Positions 17,458 through 25,296 of a stretch of 64,000 nt of DNA are shown here, in pieces (the stretch's first letter is position 1; each line of letters begins with the position of its first letter). Source of the DNA: Photobacterium lutimaris. GTDB taxonomy: Bacteria; Pseudomonadota; Gammaproteobacteria; Enterobacterales; Vibrionaceae. The stretch covers positions 186,001 to 250,000 of the forward strand of contig NZ_PYMH01000007.1 of the NCBI RefSeq assembly GCF_003025555.1, in the 5' to 3' direction. Under the pieces are notes generated by a model that was not told the DNA's origin, did no database searches, and saw nothing but the letters and a program-made list of their open reading frames with translations. A program made the translations under genes and the position numbers.

Positions 17458-18672
17458 ATGGCAAAGGAGTATAAAGTCGATCGTCAGGTATTTGATGATG
17501 TGATGGTGCCGTGTTACGCACCGATGCAGATGATCCCTGTAAAGGGGAAAGGCGCGCGGGTGTGGGATCAGGAAGGGCGAGAGTATGTCGACTTTGCTGG
17601 TGGTATTGCGGTGAGCTGCTTGGGCCACTGCCATCCGGTCATGGTCGATGCCCTCAAGGCACAGGCCGAGCAGATCTGGCACCTCAGCAATGTGATGACT
17701 AATGAGCCGGCATTGCGGTTGGCGACGCTGTTGACTGAGCACAGTTTTGCCGACAAAGTCTTTTTTGCCAACTCCGGTGCGGAGGCCAATGAAGCGGCGC
17801 TGAAGCTAGCCCGTCGTTATGCAGCCGATACATTTGGTCCTGAAAAGTCTGAAATTATCTCTTTCAAACAGGGTTTTCATGGCCGTACCTTCTTCACCGT
17901 GACTGTCGGTGGCCAAGAAGCGTACTCCGATGGTTTCGGGCCGAAGCCGGGCGCGGTGACCCACCTTGCCTATAACGATTTGGCCAGTTTGGCCGAGCAC
18001 ATGTCGGCGCGTACTTGTGCGGTGATGATGGAGCCACTGCAGGGCGAGGGCGGTATTGTGTCGTCGACACCTGAATTTATCCAAGGCGTGCGCGAGCTGT
18101 GTGACAAGCACAACGCCTTGCTGATCTTCGATGAAGTGCAAACCGGCAATGGCCGGACCGGTGATTTCTATGCTTACCAAGGGATGGGCGTTACACCGGA
18201 TATCCTCAGTACCGCCAAATCCCTTGGCGGTGGTTTTCCTATCGGTGCCATGCTGACCACCAGTGAGCTGGCGGTCCACCTGAAAGTCGGCACCCATGGT
18301 TCAACCTATGGCGGCAACCCATTGGCTTGTGCCGTGGCGGAGGCTGTAGTCCGTGAAGTCGCCAAGCCGGAAGTGCTGGCGGGCGTCAAGCAGCGTGAGC
18401 AATGGTTCCGCGAAGCACTTGAAGCGATCAATGCCAAGTATCCGGTATTTGCCGAAATTCGTGGTAAGGGCTTGCTGCTGGGAGCTGCGCTCAATGATGA
18501 GTGGCAGGGCCGGGCAAGAGACATCTTGGTCGCCGCCGGTGAAGAGGGGCTGATGGTGCTGATTGCTGGTGCTAATGTGGTTCGCTTCACTCCGTCATTG
18601 GTGATCGATAAAGCCGATATTGACGAGGGGATGGCTCGCCTTGAGCGCGCTATCGCCAACATTTACTCATAG
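17458..18672 (+). CDS. astC: Acetylornithine/succinylornithine aminotransferase (AstC/ArgD)
   Basis: PLP-dependent class III aminotransferase. In the arginine succinyltransferase pathway it converts succinylornithine to the semialdehyde; the same enzyme usually doubles as ArgD in arginine synthesis (and as succinyl-diaminopimelate aminotransferase). 404 residues, with NSGAEANEAA near 105-114, the cofactor aspartate in FDEVQTG (224-230) and the Schiff-base lysine K254 in STAKSLGGG. Start ATG follows AGAAGGAAA. First gene of astC-astA-astD-DUF1338; the context supports the catabolic role, but the sequence does not separate the two names. Confidence 0.92.
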   Translation: MAKEYKVDRQVFDDVMVPCYAPMQMIPVKGKGARVWDQEGREYVDFAGGIAVSCLGHCHPVMVDALKAQAEQIWHLSNVMTNEPALRLATLLTEHSFADKVFFANSGAEANEAALKLARRYAADTFGPEKSEIISFKQGFHGRTFFTVTVGGQEAYSDGFGPKPGAVTHLAYNDLASLAEHMSARTCAVMMEPLQGEGGIVSSTPEFIQGVRELCDKHNALLIFDEVQTGNGRTGDFYAYQGMGVTPDILSTAKSLGGGFPIGAMLTTSELAVHLKVGTHGSTYGGNPLACAVAEAVVREVAKPEVLAGVKQREQWFREALEAINAKYPVFAEIRGKGLLLGAALNDEWQGRARDILVAAGEEGLMVLIAGANVVRFTPSLVIDKADIDEGMARLERAIANIYS

Positions 18673-18782
18673 TTTGATCCAACGGGATGCGGCTGGCAGG
18701 AGCTAGGCCGCAACCTCCGGCCCTGTGCCGGCCTTATCATTAGTTGGCAGCCATGCTGCAGCTTGCATCAGGAGGGAGTTCG

Positions 18783-19793
18783 ATGCTGGTTATACGTCCT
18801 ATTACTGCCACGGATCTACCGGCACTGCTACAGTGCGCGGAAGAGTCGGGCCATGGTTTCACCTCGCTGCCGGTTAACGAGGAAATCCTCGCCAACCGCA
18901 TTCAGCATTCCGAGGAGAGCTTTGCCAAAATGGTTACCGAGCCTGGCTCGGAAGGTTACCTGATGGTGGCGGAAGATACCGAGACCGGGGAAATTGCAGG
19001 GACGACGGCGATCGAAGCCGCAATTGGGTTGGATAACCCGTTCTATACCTACCACCTCAGTACAGTGGTGCATTCATCACGTCGTCTCAATGTTCACAAT
19101 GTGGTGAAAGTGCTGACTTTCGGTAACGACTACACGGGGGTGAGCGAGCTTTGTACCTTGTTTTTGCGCCCGGAGTGGCGTGAGGGGCTCAACGGCCGCC
19201 TGCTGTCGAAGTGCCGCTTCCTGATGATGGCCGAGCACCCCGAGCGTTTTGACAGCACGGTGATTGCCGAGATGCGCGGGGTATCCGATGAAGAGGGTAA
19301 CTCCCCGTTCTGGGTATGGCTCAAAGAGCATTTCTTCTCGATTGACTTTACGCTGGCCGATTACCTGACCGGTATTGGTAAGAAAGGTTTTATTGCCGAT
19401 CTGATGCCCAAGTTGCCGATCTATGTCAACTTGCTCAGTCCGGAAGCCCAGGCGGTGATCGGGCAGGTGCATGATAAAACCCGCCCGGCACTTCGTCTGT
19501 TGGAAAAGGAAGGTTTCACCTGCCGCGGCTATGTCGATATTTTCGATGCTGGCCCGACGGTCGAGTGCGATGTGAAAAATATCGAGTCGGTACGCCACTC
19601 GCAAGTGTGCCGGGTGGAGATTGGCCAACCAACTGCCCAGACAGATTGTATTGTCAGTAACTCTTCGTTTACCCACTTCCGCGCTGTTGTCGATAAGGTC
19701 GACGTACTGAATGGCACGGCGTTGATGAGTGCAGCAGCGGCCAAGGCCCTGGATGTTAAACAAGGGGATCAGGTTCGCCTGATCGCTCAATAA
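18783..19793 (+). CDS. astA: Arginine N-succinyltransferase
   Basis: First enzyme of the AST pathway: succinyl-CoA plus arginine gives N2-succinylarginine. 336 residues, aligned with E. coli AstA over its length (MLVIRPI start, TSLP near 30, SELCTLFL, AEMRGV, SPFW, IDIFDAGPT-like YVDIFDAGPT). The ATG at 18783 follows the strong ribosome site AGGAGGGA; an upstream TTG frame extension to 18744 is not conserved. It lies 110 bases after astC; this spacer contains two small GC-rich inverted repeats that could modulate read-through. Confidence 0.95.
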   Translation: MLVIRPITATDLPALLQCAEESGHGFTSLPVNEEILANRIQHSEESFAKMVTEPGSEGYLMVAEDTETGEIAGTTAIEAAIGLDNPFYTYHLSTVVHSSRRLNVHNVVKVLTFGNDYTGVSELCTLFLRPEWREGLNGRLLSKCRFLMMAEHPERFDSTVIAEMRGVSDEEGNSPFWVWLKEHFFSIDFTLADYLTGIGKKGFIADLMPKLPIYVNLLSPEAQAVIGQVHDKTRPALRLLEKEGFTCRGYVDIFDAGPTVECDVKNIESVRHSQVCRVEIGQPTAQTDCIVSNSSFTHFRAVVDKVDVLNGTALMSAAAAKALDVKQGDQVRLIAQ

Positions 19794-19804
19794 AGGAGTA
19801 GAAC

Positions 19805-21262
19805 ATGACCCAATGGATTGCAGGTCGCTGGCTAGACGGCGAAGGGCAGGCGATGCAGTCGCTCAACCCGTACACCAGTGACGTGGTATGGCAGGGCCTG
19901 TCGGCGACAGCTGAGCAGGTTGAGCAGGCTGTCGCTGCCGCCAGAGCGGCATTGGCAAGTTGGCGCAACACCCCTTTTTCTGAGCGTCAGGCCATTGTCG
20001 AGCGCTTTGCCGAGCTGGTCAAAGCCAGCAGTGAAGCTATCGCTGTAGTGATTGCTGAGGAAACGGGCAAGCCATTGTGGGAAACCCGCACCGAAGCGGG
20101 TGCCATGGTGGGCAAGATAGCCATATCGCTGCGCGCCTACCACGAGCGCACCGGCGAGAAACACAAAGATGCTGCCGGCACCCAGGCAGTGCTGCGGCAC
20201 CGACCACTGGGCGTGATGGCCGTGTTCGGGCCCTATAATTTCCCGGGGCACCTGCCCAATGGCCATATCGTCCCGGCCTTGCTGGCAGGGAATACCGTGG
20301 TGTTCAAGCCGTCGGATTTAACGCCCAAGGTGGCTGAAGAATGCATGAAATTATGGCAGCAGGCAGGGTTGCCGGACGGCGTGATGAACTTGGTTCAGGG
20401 CGCGCGGGCAACCGGTGAAGCACTGGCTGGGGCCAGGGGGATTGATGGGTTGCTGTTTACCGGTAGTGCCAACACCGGTCACTTGTTGCACCGTCAGTTT
20501 GCCGGCCAGCCGGGCAAGATGCTGGCACTGGAAATGGGCGGCAATAACCCGATGGTGATCTCCCGTCACTATGGCGAGTTGGATGCAACTGTCTACACTA
20601 TTATTCAGTCTGCCTTTATCAGTGCTGGCCAGCGCTGTACCTGTGCCCGCCGGCTTTATCTGCCGCATGGCGAGGAAGGTGACCGTATCCTCGCGCGTTT
20701 GCTGGAGCTAACCCGCCAGATCCGTGTCGGCGGTCAATTCGATGAGCCAGCACCGTTTATGGGGGCGCAAGTATCGCTCCAGGCGGCTGACAACATTCTT
20801 CAAGCCCAGTCGCAATTGGTTGAGCTGGGCGGCGAGTTGTTGCTACCCGCGACCCGTGGCCAAGGGGCGATTGTGACCCCGGGGATCATCGAGGTCAGCC
20901 AGATTGCCGAGTTACCGGATGAAGAATACTTTGGCCCGCTTTTGCAGGTCGCCCGTTACCACGCGTTGGATGAGGCGGTGGAGAAGGCCAATGATACCCG
21001 CTATGGTTTATCGGCCGGGCTAGTTTCGACCGATGACAGTGAGTGGCAGTATTTTATCGAACATATCCGGGCCGGGATTGTTAACCGCAATCGCCAGTTA
21101 ACAGGAGCGAGCGGCGATGCGCCATTCGGTGGGCCGGGGGCATCAGGGAACCTGCGGCCAAGTGCGTATTACGCGGCAGACTACTGTGCATACCCGATGG
21201 CATCGATGGAAGGTGAACAGCCGGAGCTACCGGCCCAGCTTTCACCGGGCATTACGATCTGA
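19805..21262 (+). CDS. astD: Succinylglutamate-semialdehyde dehydrogenase
   Basis: NAD-dependent aldehyde dehydrogenase of the AST pathway, oxidising succinylglutamate semialdehyde to succinylglutamate. 485 residues, Rossmann-type ALDH with FGPYNFPGH near 141-149, general base E243 in LEMGGNNP and catalytic C278 in GQRCTC. It begins 11 bases after astA with a TAAAGGAG ribosome site, so the two are one operon. No astB or astE (hydrolase, desuccinylase) is present here; they may lie elsewhere. Confidence 0.95.
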   Translation: MTQWIAGRWLDGEGQAMQSLNPYTSDVVWQGLSATAEQVEQAVAAARAALASWRNTPFSERQAIVERFAELVKASSEAIAVVIAEETGKPLWETRTEAGAMVGKIAISLRAYHERTGEKHKDAAGTQAVLRHRPLGVMAVFGPYNFPGHLPNGHIVPALLAGNTVVFKPSDLTPKVAEECMKLWQQAGLPDGVMNLVQGARATGEALAGARGIDGLLFTGSANTGHLLHRQFAGQPGKMLALEMGGNNPMVISRHYGELDATVYTIIQSAFISAGQRCTCARRLYLPHGEEGDRILARLLELTRQIRVGGQFDEPAPFMGAQVSLQAADNILQAQSQLVELGGELLLPATRGQGAIVTPGIIEVSQIAELPDEEYFGPLLQVARYHALDEAVEKANDTRYGLSAGLVSTDDSEWQYFIEHIRAGIVNRNRQLTGASGDAPFGGPGASGNLRPSAYYAADYCAYPMASMEGEQPELPAQLSPGITI

Positions 21263-21303
21263 TAGCCGTCAATCATTCACCAGTCAAAGAGGATAGCGAG
21301 CAC

Positions 21304-22101
21304 ATGGAAAGGGTAGAGCAATTATTTGCCGGGTTATGGCAGGATTACATCCAACGCCTATGCCCATCAGCCGCTCAGGTTCATGATCTGCTGACCGAGG
21401 AAGAGCCGCTGCTCAATGATCATATTGCGCTGCGGACATTTAACCTGCCGAAGGTTGGGCTTGATCGACTGGCGGCACCGTTTATCGCCATTGGCTATAA
21501 GCCTTGTGGCCGCTATCACTTCGAAGCCAAGAAGTTATATGCCGAACATTTCGAGCATCCCAATCCATTGGCACCCAAAGTGTTTATCAGTGAGTTGATG
21601 GTTGGTCAGTTTAGCTCGCTACTGCAGCAGACGGTCAGGGATCTGATCGATCAGGTGCCAGAGCAGGCCATGCATGATCCGGCCTTCCTCTATGGTGGGC
21701 GGTTATGGGACTTGGATTACGCGACCTATGAGTTGCTGGCGGCAGAAAGCGAATATGCCGGCTGGCTGGCCGCCCACGGTTTCGGTGCCAACCACTTTAC
21801 CGTTAGCCTCAATCAGCTTGAGCAGTTTACCGAAGTCGCAGAGGTCAACCATTTGCTGCGCCACAACGGGTTTGAAATCAACACTGCAGGCGGTGAGGTC
21901 AAAGGGAGTCCCGAGGTGATGCTCGAGCAGTCATCCACCATGGCGGACAGAGTTGGTGTTGGCTTTACCGATGGTGTGCATACGATACCGGGTGGCTTCT
22001 ATGAGTTTGCCAAGCGCTATCCGAAAGAGGATGGCGAGCTGTATACCGGTTTTGTTGAGGCGTCGGCAGATAAGATCTTCGAAAGCACGGATGTCAGCTA
22101 A
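21304..22101 (+). CDS. DUF1338 protein, 2-oxoadipate dioxygenase/decarboxylase-like
   Basis: 265 residues of the DUF1338 family. Its characterised member HglS is an iron-dependent enzyme that converts 2-oxoadipate to 2-hydroxyglutarate in lysine breakdown. The metal triad expected of the fold can be placed in LNDHIALRTF (His, about residue 40), GFGANHFTVS (His) and GGFYEFAKRYP (Glu). The protein is shorter than the roughly 460-residue HglS. It follows astD by 41 bases and the whole set ends at the terminator at 22153, so it is probably read with the ast genes. Its substrate here is unknown. Confidence 0.8.
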   Translation: MERVEQLFAGLWQDYIQRLCPSAAQVHDLLTEEEPLLNDHIALRTFNLPKVGLDRLAAPFIAIGYKPCGRYHFEAKKLYAEHFEHPNPLAPKVFISELMVGQFSSLLQQTVRDLIDQVPEQAMHDPAFLYGGRLWDLDYATYELLAAESEYAGWLAAHGFGANHFTVSLNQLEQFTEVAEVNHLLRHNGFEINTAGGEVKGSPEVMLEQSSTMADRVGVGFTDGVHTIPGGFYEFAKRYPKEDGELYTGFVEASADKIFESTDVS

Positions 22102-22152
22102 ATCTGTGTAACCCGCCGTTGAACGGGTTATCTGAGCCTGCCTATTCCAAGC

Positions 22153-22183
22153 GCCTGTGGCTGATGATGTCACAGGCTTTTTT
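22153..22183 (+). terminator. Terminator of the ast operon
   Basis: GCCTGTG (22153-22159) and CACAGGC (22171-22177) form the stem and six T follow. A second inverted repeat (AACCCG/CGGGTT, about 22110-22129) lies just upstream. Confidence 0.8.
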
Positions 22184-22194
22184 ATGCGCCGGAC

Positions 22195-22383
22195 TTAATG
22201 CTTGAAGCTGTCGAGCGGATAACCTAAGTGGGACTCTGGTGTATGGCGCTTCACTTTCTCGTGCTGCTCAAGATAGTGGCGGCTGTCGCTGAAGCCTGTC
22301 ATCTCAATCGTATCGGGAAGCGGCGAAATCACTCCGCGCTGCTGGTGATAGGGGTGATGTGGTGAAAAGCGTTCGATGTCCAT
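22195..22383 (-). CDS. Hypothetical small protein, 62 residues
   Basis: A leftward frame between the ast terminator and crp, in the same direction as crp. It is His-, Pro- and Arg-rich, with no signal peptide or membrane helix, and ends YPLDSFKH. GGAA lies 7 bases before its ATG. The stop lies just beyond the terminator of the opposing operon, which fits a real convergent gene. I recognise no family; it could be a chance frame. Confidence 0.45.
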   Translation of the reverse strand: MDIERFSPHHPYHQQRGVISPLPDTIEMTGFSDSRHYLEQHEKVKRHTPESHLGYPLDSFKH

Positions 22384-22514
22384 ACCGGTATTCCATTACA
22401 GGTGATGAGATTTGATATGCACAATGTAGCACCAAGTTGCGCAGATACAAGCACAAATAGAGTGATGCGGTAGACAGTAATGCCCTGTAAGCATGAAAAG
22501 CGATATTTCAGGCA

Positions 22515-22541
22515 ATAAAAAAGCCGCAGAATGCGGCTTTT
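22515..22541 (-). terminator. Terminator of crp
   Basis: AAAAGCCGCA and TGCGGCTTTT form a ten-pair stem with a GAA loop; read leftward a T-rich run (TTTTTTATT) follows. It lies 28 bases after the crp stop. Confidence 0.88.
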
Positions 22542-22568
22542 AGAGGGTCGGTGTGTAAACCGGGTTGT

Positions 22569-23201
22569 TTAGCGTGTGCCGTAAACAACGATGGTTTTAC
22601 CATGGGCAGAGATTAGGTTCTGCTCTTCTAGCATCTTCAAGATACGACCAACAGTCTCACGGGAACAGCCAACGATTTGGCCGATTTCCTGACGGGTGAT
22701 CTTGATTTGCATACCGTCTGGGTGAGTCATTGCATCTGGCTGTTTAGCCAGGTTCAATAGCGTCTGTGCGATACGGCCTGTTACGTCCAGGAACGCCAAG
22801 TCACCGACTTTCTGGCTTGTTACCTGTAGGCGGCTTGCCATTTGTGCAGAAAGGCGCATCAGGATATCTGGGTTAACTTGGATAAGCTGACGGAATTTCT
22901 TGAACGAAATTTCTGCGACTTCACAAGGGGTCTTAGCTCGAACCCATGCCGTACGCTCTTGGCCTTCTTCGAATAGGCCTAATTCACCGATGAAGTCACC
23001 TTGGTTTAGGTAAGATAGGATCATTTCCTTACCTTCTTCATCCTTGATCAGGACCGCAACAGAACCTTTAACGATGTAGTAGAGCGTCTCTGCTTTTTCA
23101 CCCGCGTGGATCAAAGTACTCTTTGAAGGGTATTTATGAATGTGGCAATGGGAAAGAAACCACTCTAGAGTTGGATCTGTTTGAGGTTTACCTGGAACCA
23201 T
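22569..23201 (-). CDS. crp: cAMP receptor protein CRP
   Basis: Global transcription regulator that binds cAMP and controls carbon use, and in vibrios competence and virulence. 210 residues, nearly identical to E. coli. N-terminal cyclic-nucleotide domain with GELGLFEEGQER and a C-terminal helix-turn-helix (ITRQEIGQIVGCSRETVGR, with the DNA-contacting R, E and R). The serine that contacts cAMP in E. coli (S83) is threonine here (ERTAW), a conservative change. I use the ATG at 23201 to match the family (MVPGKPQTDP); an extension of 23 codons upstream is not conserved. Divergent from yhfA with a CRP site between. Confidence 0.97.
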   Translation of the reverse strand: MVPGKPQTDPTLEWFLSHCHIHKYPSKSTLIHAGEKAETLYYIVKGSVAVLIKDEEGKEMILSYLNQGDFIGELGLFEEGQERTAWVRAKTPCEVAEISFKKFRQLIQVNPDILMRLSAQMASRLQVTSQKVGDLAFLDVTGRIAQTLLNLAKQPDAMTHPDGMQIKITRQEIGQIVGCSRETVGRILKMLEEQNLISAHGKTIVVYGTR

Positions 23202-23404
23202 ATTACTAACTTCCTCTGCGTTTGTTGCCCAACAACGACGTCCATTAAAAATGTGGCTGGGCCTATCCATAATGAGTTCGTCGTTTAGGATATTCAGTCA
23301 ACCGCTGGGCTGCAAGCTCACGTGAATAATTAGTTCAGATTTTATCTTTTTTCGGCGCGCTTTTCTTGATATTGATCTATGTGAAAAGGGCATTTTGTAG
23401 TCAT

Positions 23405-23426
23405 AAGTGTGCACATGATCACACAG
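23405..23426. promoter_or_regulatory. CRP-binding site between crp and yhfA
   Basis: TGTGC-ACATGA-TCACA (23408-23423) matches the CRP consensus TGTGA-N6-TCACA at nine of ten core bases. It lies 47 bases before yhfA and about 200 bases before crp, suited to control of yhfA and possibly to indirect autoregulation of crp as in E. coli. Confidence 0.75.
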
Positions 23427-23472
23427 TTGCTAGATTGTGCCAAAACCCCCTGAAAGTTGTAAGGAGAAAGCA

Positions 23473-23877
23473 ATGCAATCACGAGTGAAATGGGTCGAAA
23501 ATATGACCTTCCTTGGGCAATCAAATTCCGGCCATAGTGTGATTATGGACGGCAATGGTGGCGAAAAAGCACCGAGCCCGATGGAACTGGTATTGATGGC
23601 CGCTGGTGGGTGTAGCTCTGTGGATGTGGTGGATGGTCTCAAGGCAGCAGGACAGAAAATTACCGGTTGTGAAGCGCAAATCAATTCGGTTCGTCGCGAG
23701 CAGGCACCGCGTATTTTTACCACCGCCAATTTGCATTTTGTGGTGACAGGGGAAAACCTGGATGAAGCCGTTGTGGCCAAGACCGTGGCCGACTCGTTGG
23801 AAAAATACTGCTCGGTGTGCCTGATGTTGGGCGAAGGGGTGGAGATGACCCACTCGTACGAGGTGGTGGAAGCGTAA
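23473..23877 (+). CDS. yhfA: OsmC/Ohr-family protein YhfA
   Basis: 134 residues, clearly orthologous to E. coli YhfA, an OsmC-fold protein divergent from crp. Conserved stretches: RVKWVENMTFLGQ, DGNGGEKAPSPMELVLMAAGGCSSVDVV and EKYCSVCLMLGEGV. The two OsmC-type redox cysteines can be placed in GGCS and KYCSVC; members of the superfamily reduce hydroperoxides, but YhfA itself has no proven function. The ATG at 23473 follows TAAGGAGA. Downstream lies the heptamer array at 23918. Confidence 0.92.
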   Translation: MQSRVKWVENMTFLGQSNSGHSVIMDGNGGEKAPSPMELVLMAAGGCSSVDVVDGLKAAGQKITGCEAQINSVRREQAPRIFTTANLHFVVTGENLDEAVVAKTVADSLEKYCSVCLMLGEGVEMTHSYEVVEA

Positions 23878-23917
23878 TAGCGGAGTAAGAGATGGCGATG
23901 GGGTAGAGGAAAATCAT

Positions 23918-23959
23918 GCCTATCGCCTATCGCCTATCGCCTATCGCCTATCGCCTATC
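23918..23959. repeat. Six tandem copies of GCCTATC
   Basis: A perfect 7-base tandem array of six units between yhfA and the convergent end of prkB. A related array with one base changed (GCCCATC) lies at 42300-42326. Confidence 0.95.
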
Positions 23960-23966
23960 GCCGGTC

Positions 23967-24836
23967 TTAACCAATCTTCCCGGTATCAATCAGCTGCTGG
24001 ATCAGCGGCCGCATGATCAGCTCCATCGCAAAGCTCATCTTACCGCCGGGCACCACCAAGGTGTTATGGCGCGACATAAACGACCCTTGGATCATCGATA
24101 GCAGGTAGGGGAAATCGACTTTTTTGATCCCACGGAACCGGATCACCACAAAGCTTTCGTCTAGGCTTGGAATGGCCTTGGCACTGAACGGGTTGGAGGT
24201 ATCGACCGTCGGTACCCGCTGGAAGTTGATGTGGGTGCGGGAGAACTGCGGGGTGATGTAATTGAGGTAGTCATCCATCGAGCGGACAATCGACTCCATC
24301 ACCGCCTCACGGGAATGACCACGATCACGGGTATCCCTGACGATTTTCTGGATCCATTCCAAGTTGACGATCGGCACCATGCCGATCAGCAAATCAACGT
24401 GCTGGGCGGCATTGACCTCACCATCGACCACACCGCCGTGCAGACCTTCATAGAACAGCAGGTCAGTATTTTCAGGTAGAGTTTGCCAAGGTGTGAAAGT
24501 ACCGGGCATTAAGTTATATGGCACGGCTTCGTCGAAGGTGTGCAGGTAGCGACGGAACTGGCCGCTACCGTCTTCACCGTACTGGCGAAAAAACGTTTCC
24601 AACAACGGGAAGTCGTTAGCTTGGGGGCCGAAATAACTGATATGACGGCCTTGCTCTTTGGCTTTGCGGATCTCGGCGTCCATTTCCGGTCGGGAAAATC
24701 GATGGAAACTGTCACCTTCAAGCCAAGCAGCATTGATGTTCATCATATTGAACATCTTACGGAATGCTTCGGAGGTGGTAGATGTACCGGCCCCCGAGGA
24801 CCCTGTTACTGCAATGATCGGATGTTTTGCAGACAT
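23967..24836 (-). CDS. prkB: Phosphoribulokinase-like protein PrkB
   Basis: 289 residues of the phosphoribulokinase/uridine kinase P-loop family, orthologous to E. coli PrkB (YhfB). P-loop GSSGAGTSTT at about 11-20, in which the usual GK is GT as in the E. coli protein, then EGDSFHRF, the ISYFGPQANDF stretch and FYEGLHGG. Despite the family name there is no Calvin cycle in these bacteria and the cellular substrate is unknown. The ATG at 24836 gives the conserved MSAKHPIIAVTGSSG start, seven codons after an upstream frame start. Confidence 0.92.
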   Translation of the reverse strand: MSAKHPIIAVTGSSGAGTSTTSEAFRKMFNMMNINAAWLEGDSFHRFSRPEMDAEIRKAKEQGRHISYFGPQANDFPLLETFFRQYGEDGSGQFRRYLHTFDEAVPYNLMPGTFTPWQTLPENTDLLFYEGLHGGVVDGEVNAAQHVDLLIGMVPIVNLEWIQKIVRDTRDRGHSREAVMESIVRSMDDYLNYITPQFSRTHINFQRVPTVDTSNPFSAKAIPSLDESFVVIRFRGIKKVDFPYLLSMIQGSFMSRHNTLVVPGGKMSFAMELIMRPLIQQLIDTGKIG

Positions 24837-24946
24837 GACAAACCCTGTCGTTAACATTAACGGAAAGAGTTATTAACAGGGCTGGGCGTTAAGGTCAAGC
24901 CGGGATGTCAAAAATGCAGGGTCTACAAAGCTTATACCGGGCCAGT

Positions 24947-25162
24947 TTACCCCAGCTGGCGCTTGGCTTTGATGTCGATGGTCTCATGCAGCTCGGAGTA
25001 AACAATCACCGCCTCGCCTTTTTCCAACTGTTGGCGTACCCGGCTAACCTTGTCGGCCATCGATAGCTCGCGCTCGCCGTAGTCGGTGCCTTCGCGGAGC
25101 ACGAAATGTTCTATCAGGTTAGTCAGGGTATCGGGATCTATGTCTTGCCAAGGGATATTCAT
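24947..25162 (-). CDS. yheU: YheU family protein (UPF0270)
   Basis: 71-residue cytoplasmic protein, orthologous to E. coli YheU: MNIPWQDIDPDTL start, EHFVLREGTDYGE in the middle, and GEAVIVYSELHET. No function is assigned. It lies between yheT and prkB on the same strand, the same order as in E. coli (yheS-yheT-yheU-prkB). Confidence 0.92.
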   Translation of the reverse strand: MNIPWQDIDPDTLTNLIEHFVLREGTDYGERELSMADKVSRVRQQLEKGEAVIVYSELHETIDIKAKRQLG

Positions 25163-25235
25163 GGTTACAGCTTTTTGGTGGCGGATGGTTAGGACAATTA
25201 TATTGGCAAAAGCATCAGTTGTAGAGAGGGAAGAG

Positions 25236-25262
25236 CCTAGTTCCTGGTTCCTAGATCCTAGG
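25236..25262. repeat. CTAGATCCTAG-type dispersed repeat, copy 1
   Basis: Composed of short related blocks (CCTAGTTCCTGGTTCC, TAGATCCTAGG), in the gap between yheU and yheT. A second cluster of the same blocks lies in inverted orientation at 25325-25353. Confidence 0.6.
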
Positions 25263-25296
25263 CAGAGAAAGAGCGAGAGATTTAAGCCCGAGACAA

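Noticed and set aside
22971..22990. Loss of function in CRP due to S83T
   Set aside because: Threonine keeps the hydroxyl needed for cAMP contact and all other binding residues are intact.
23918..23959. CRISPR-like repeat array
   Set aside because: Units are 7 bases with no spacers and no cas genes nearby; a simple tandem repeat.
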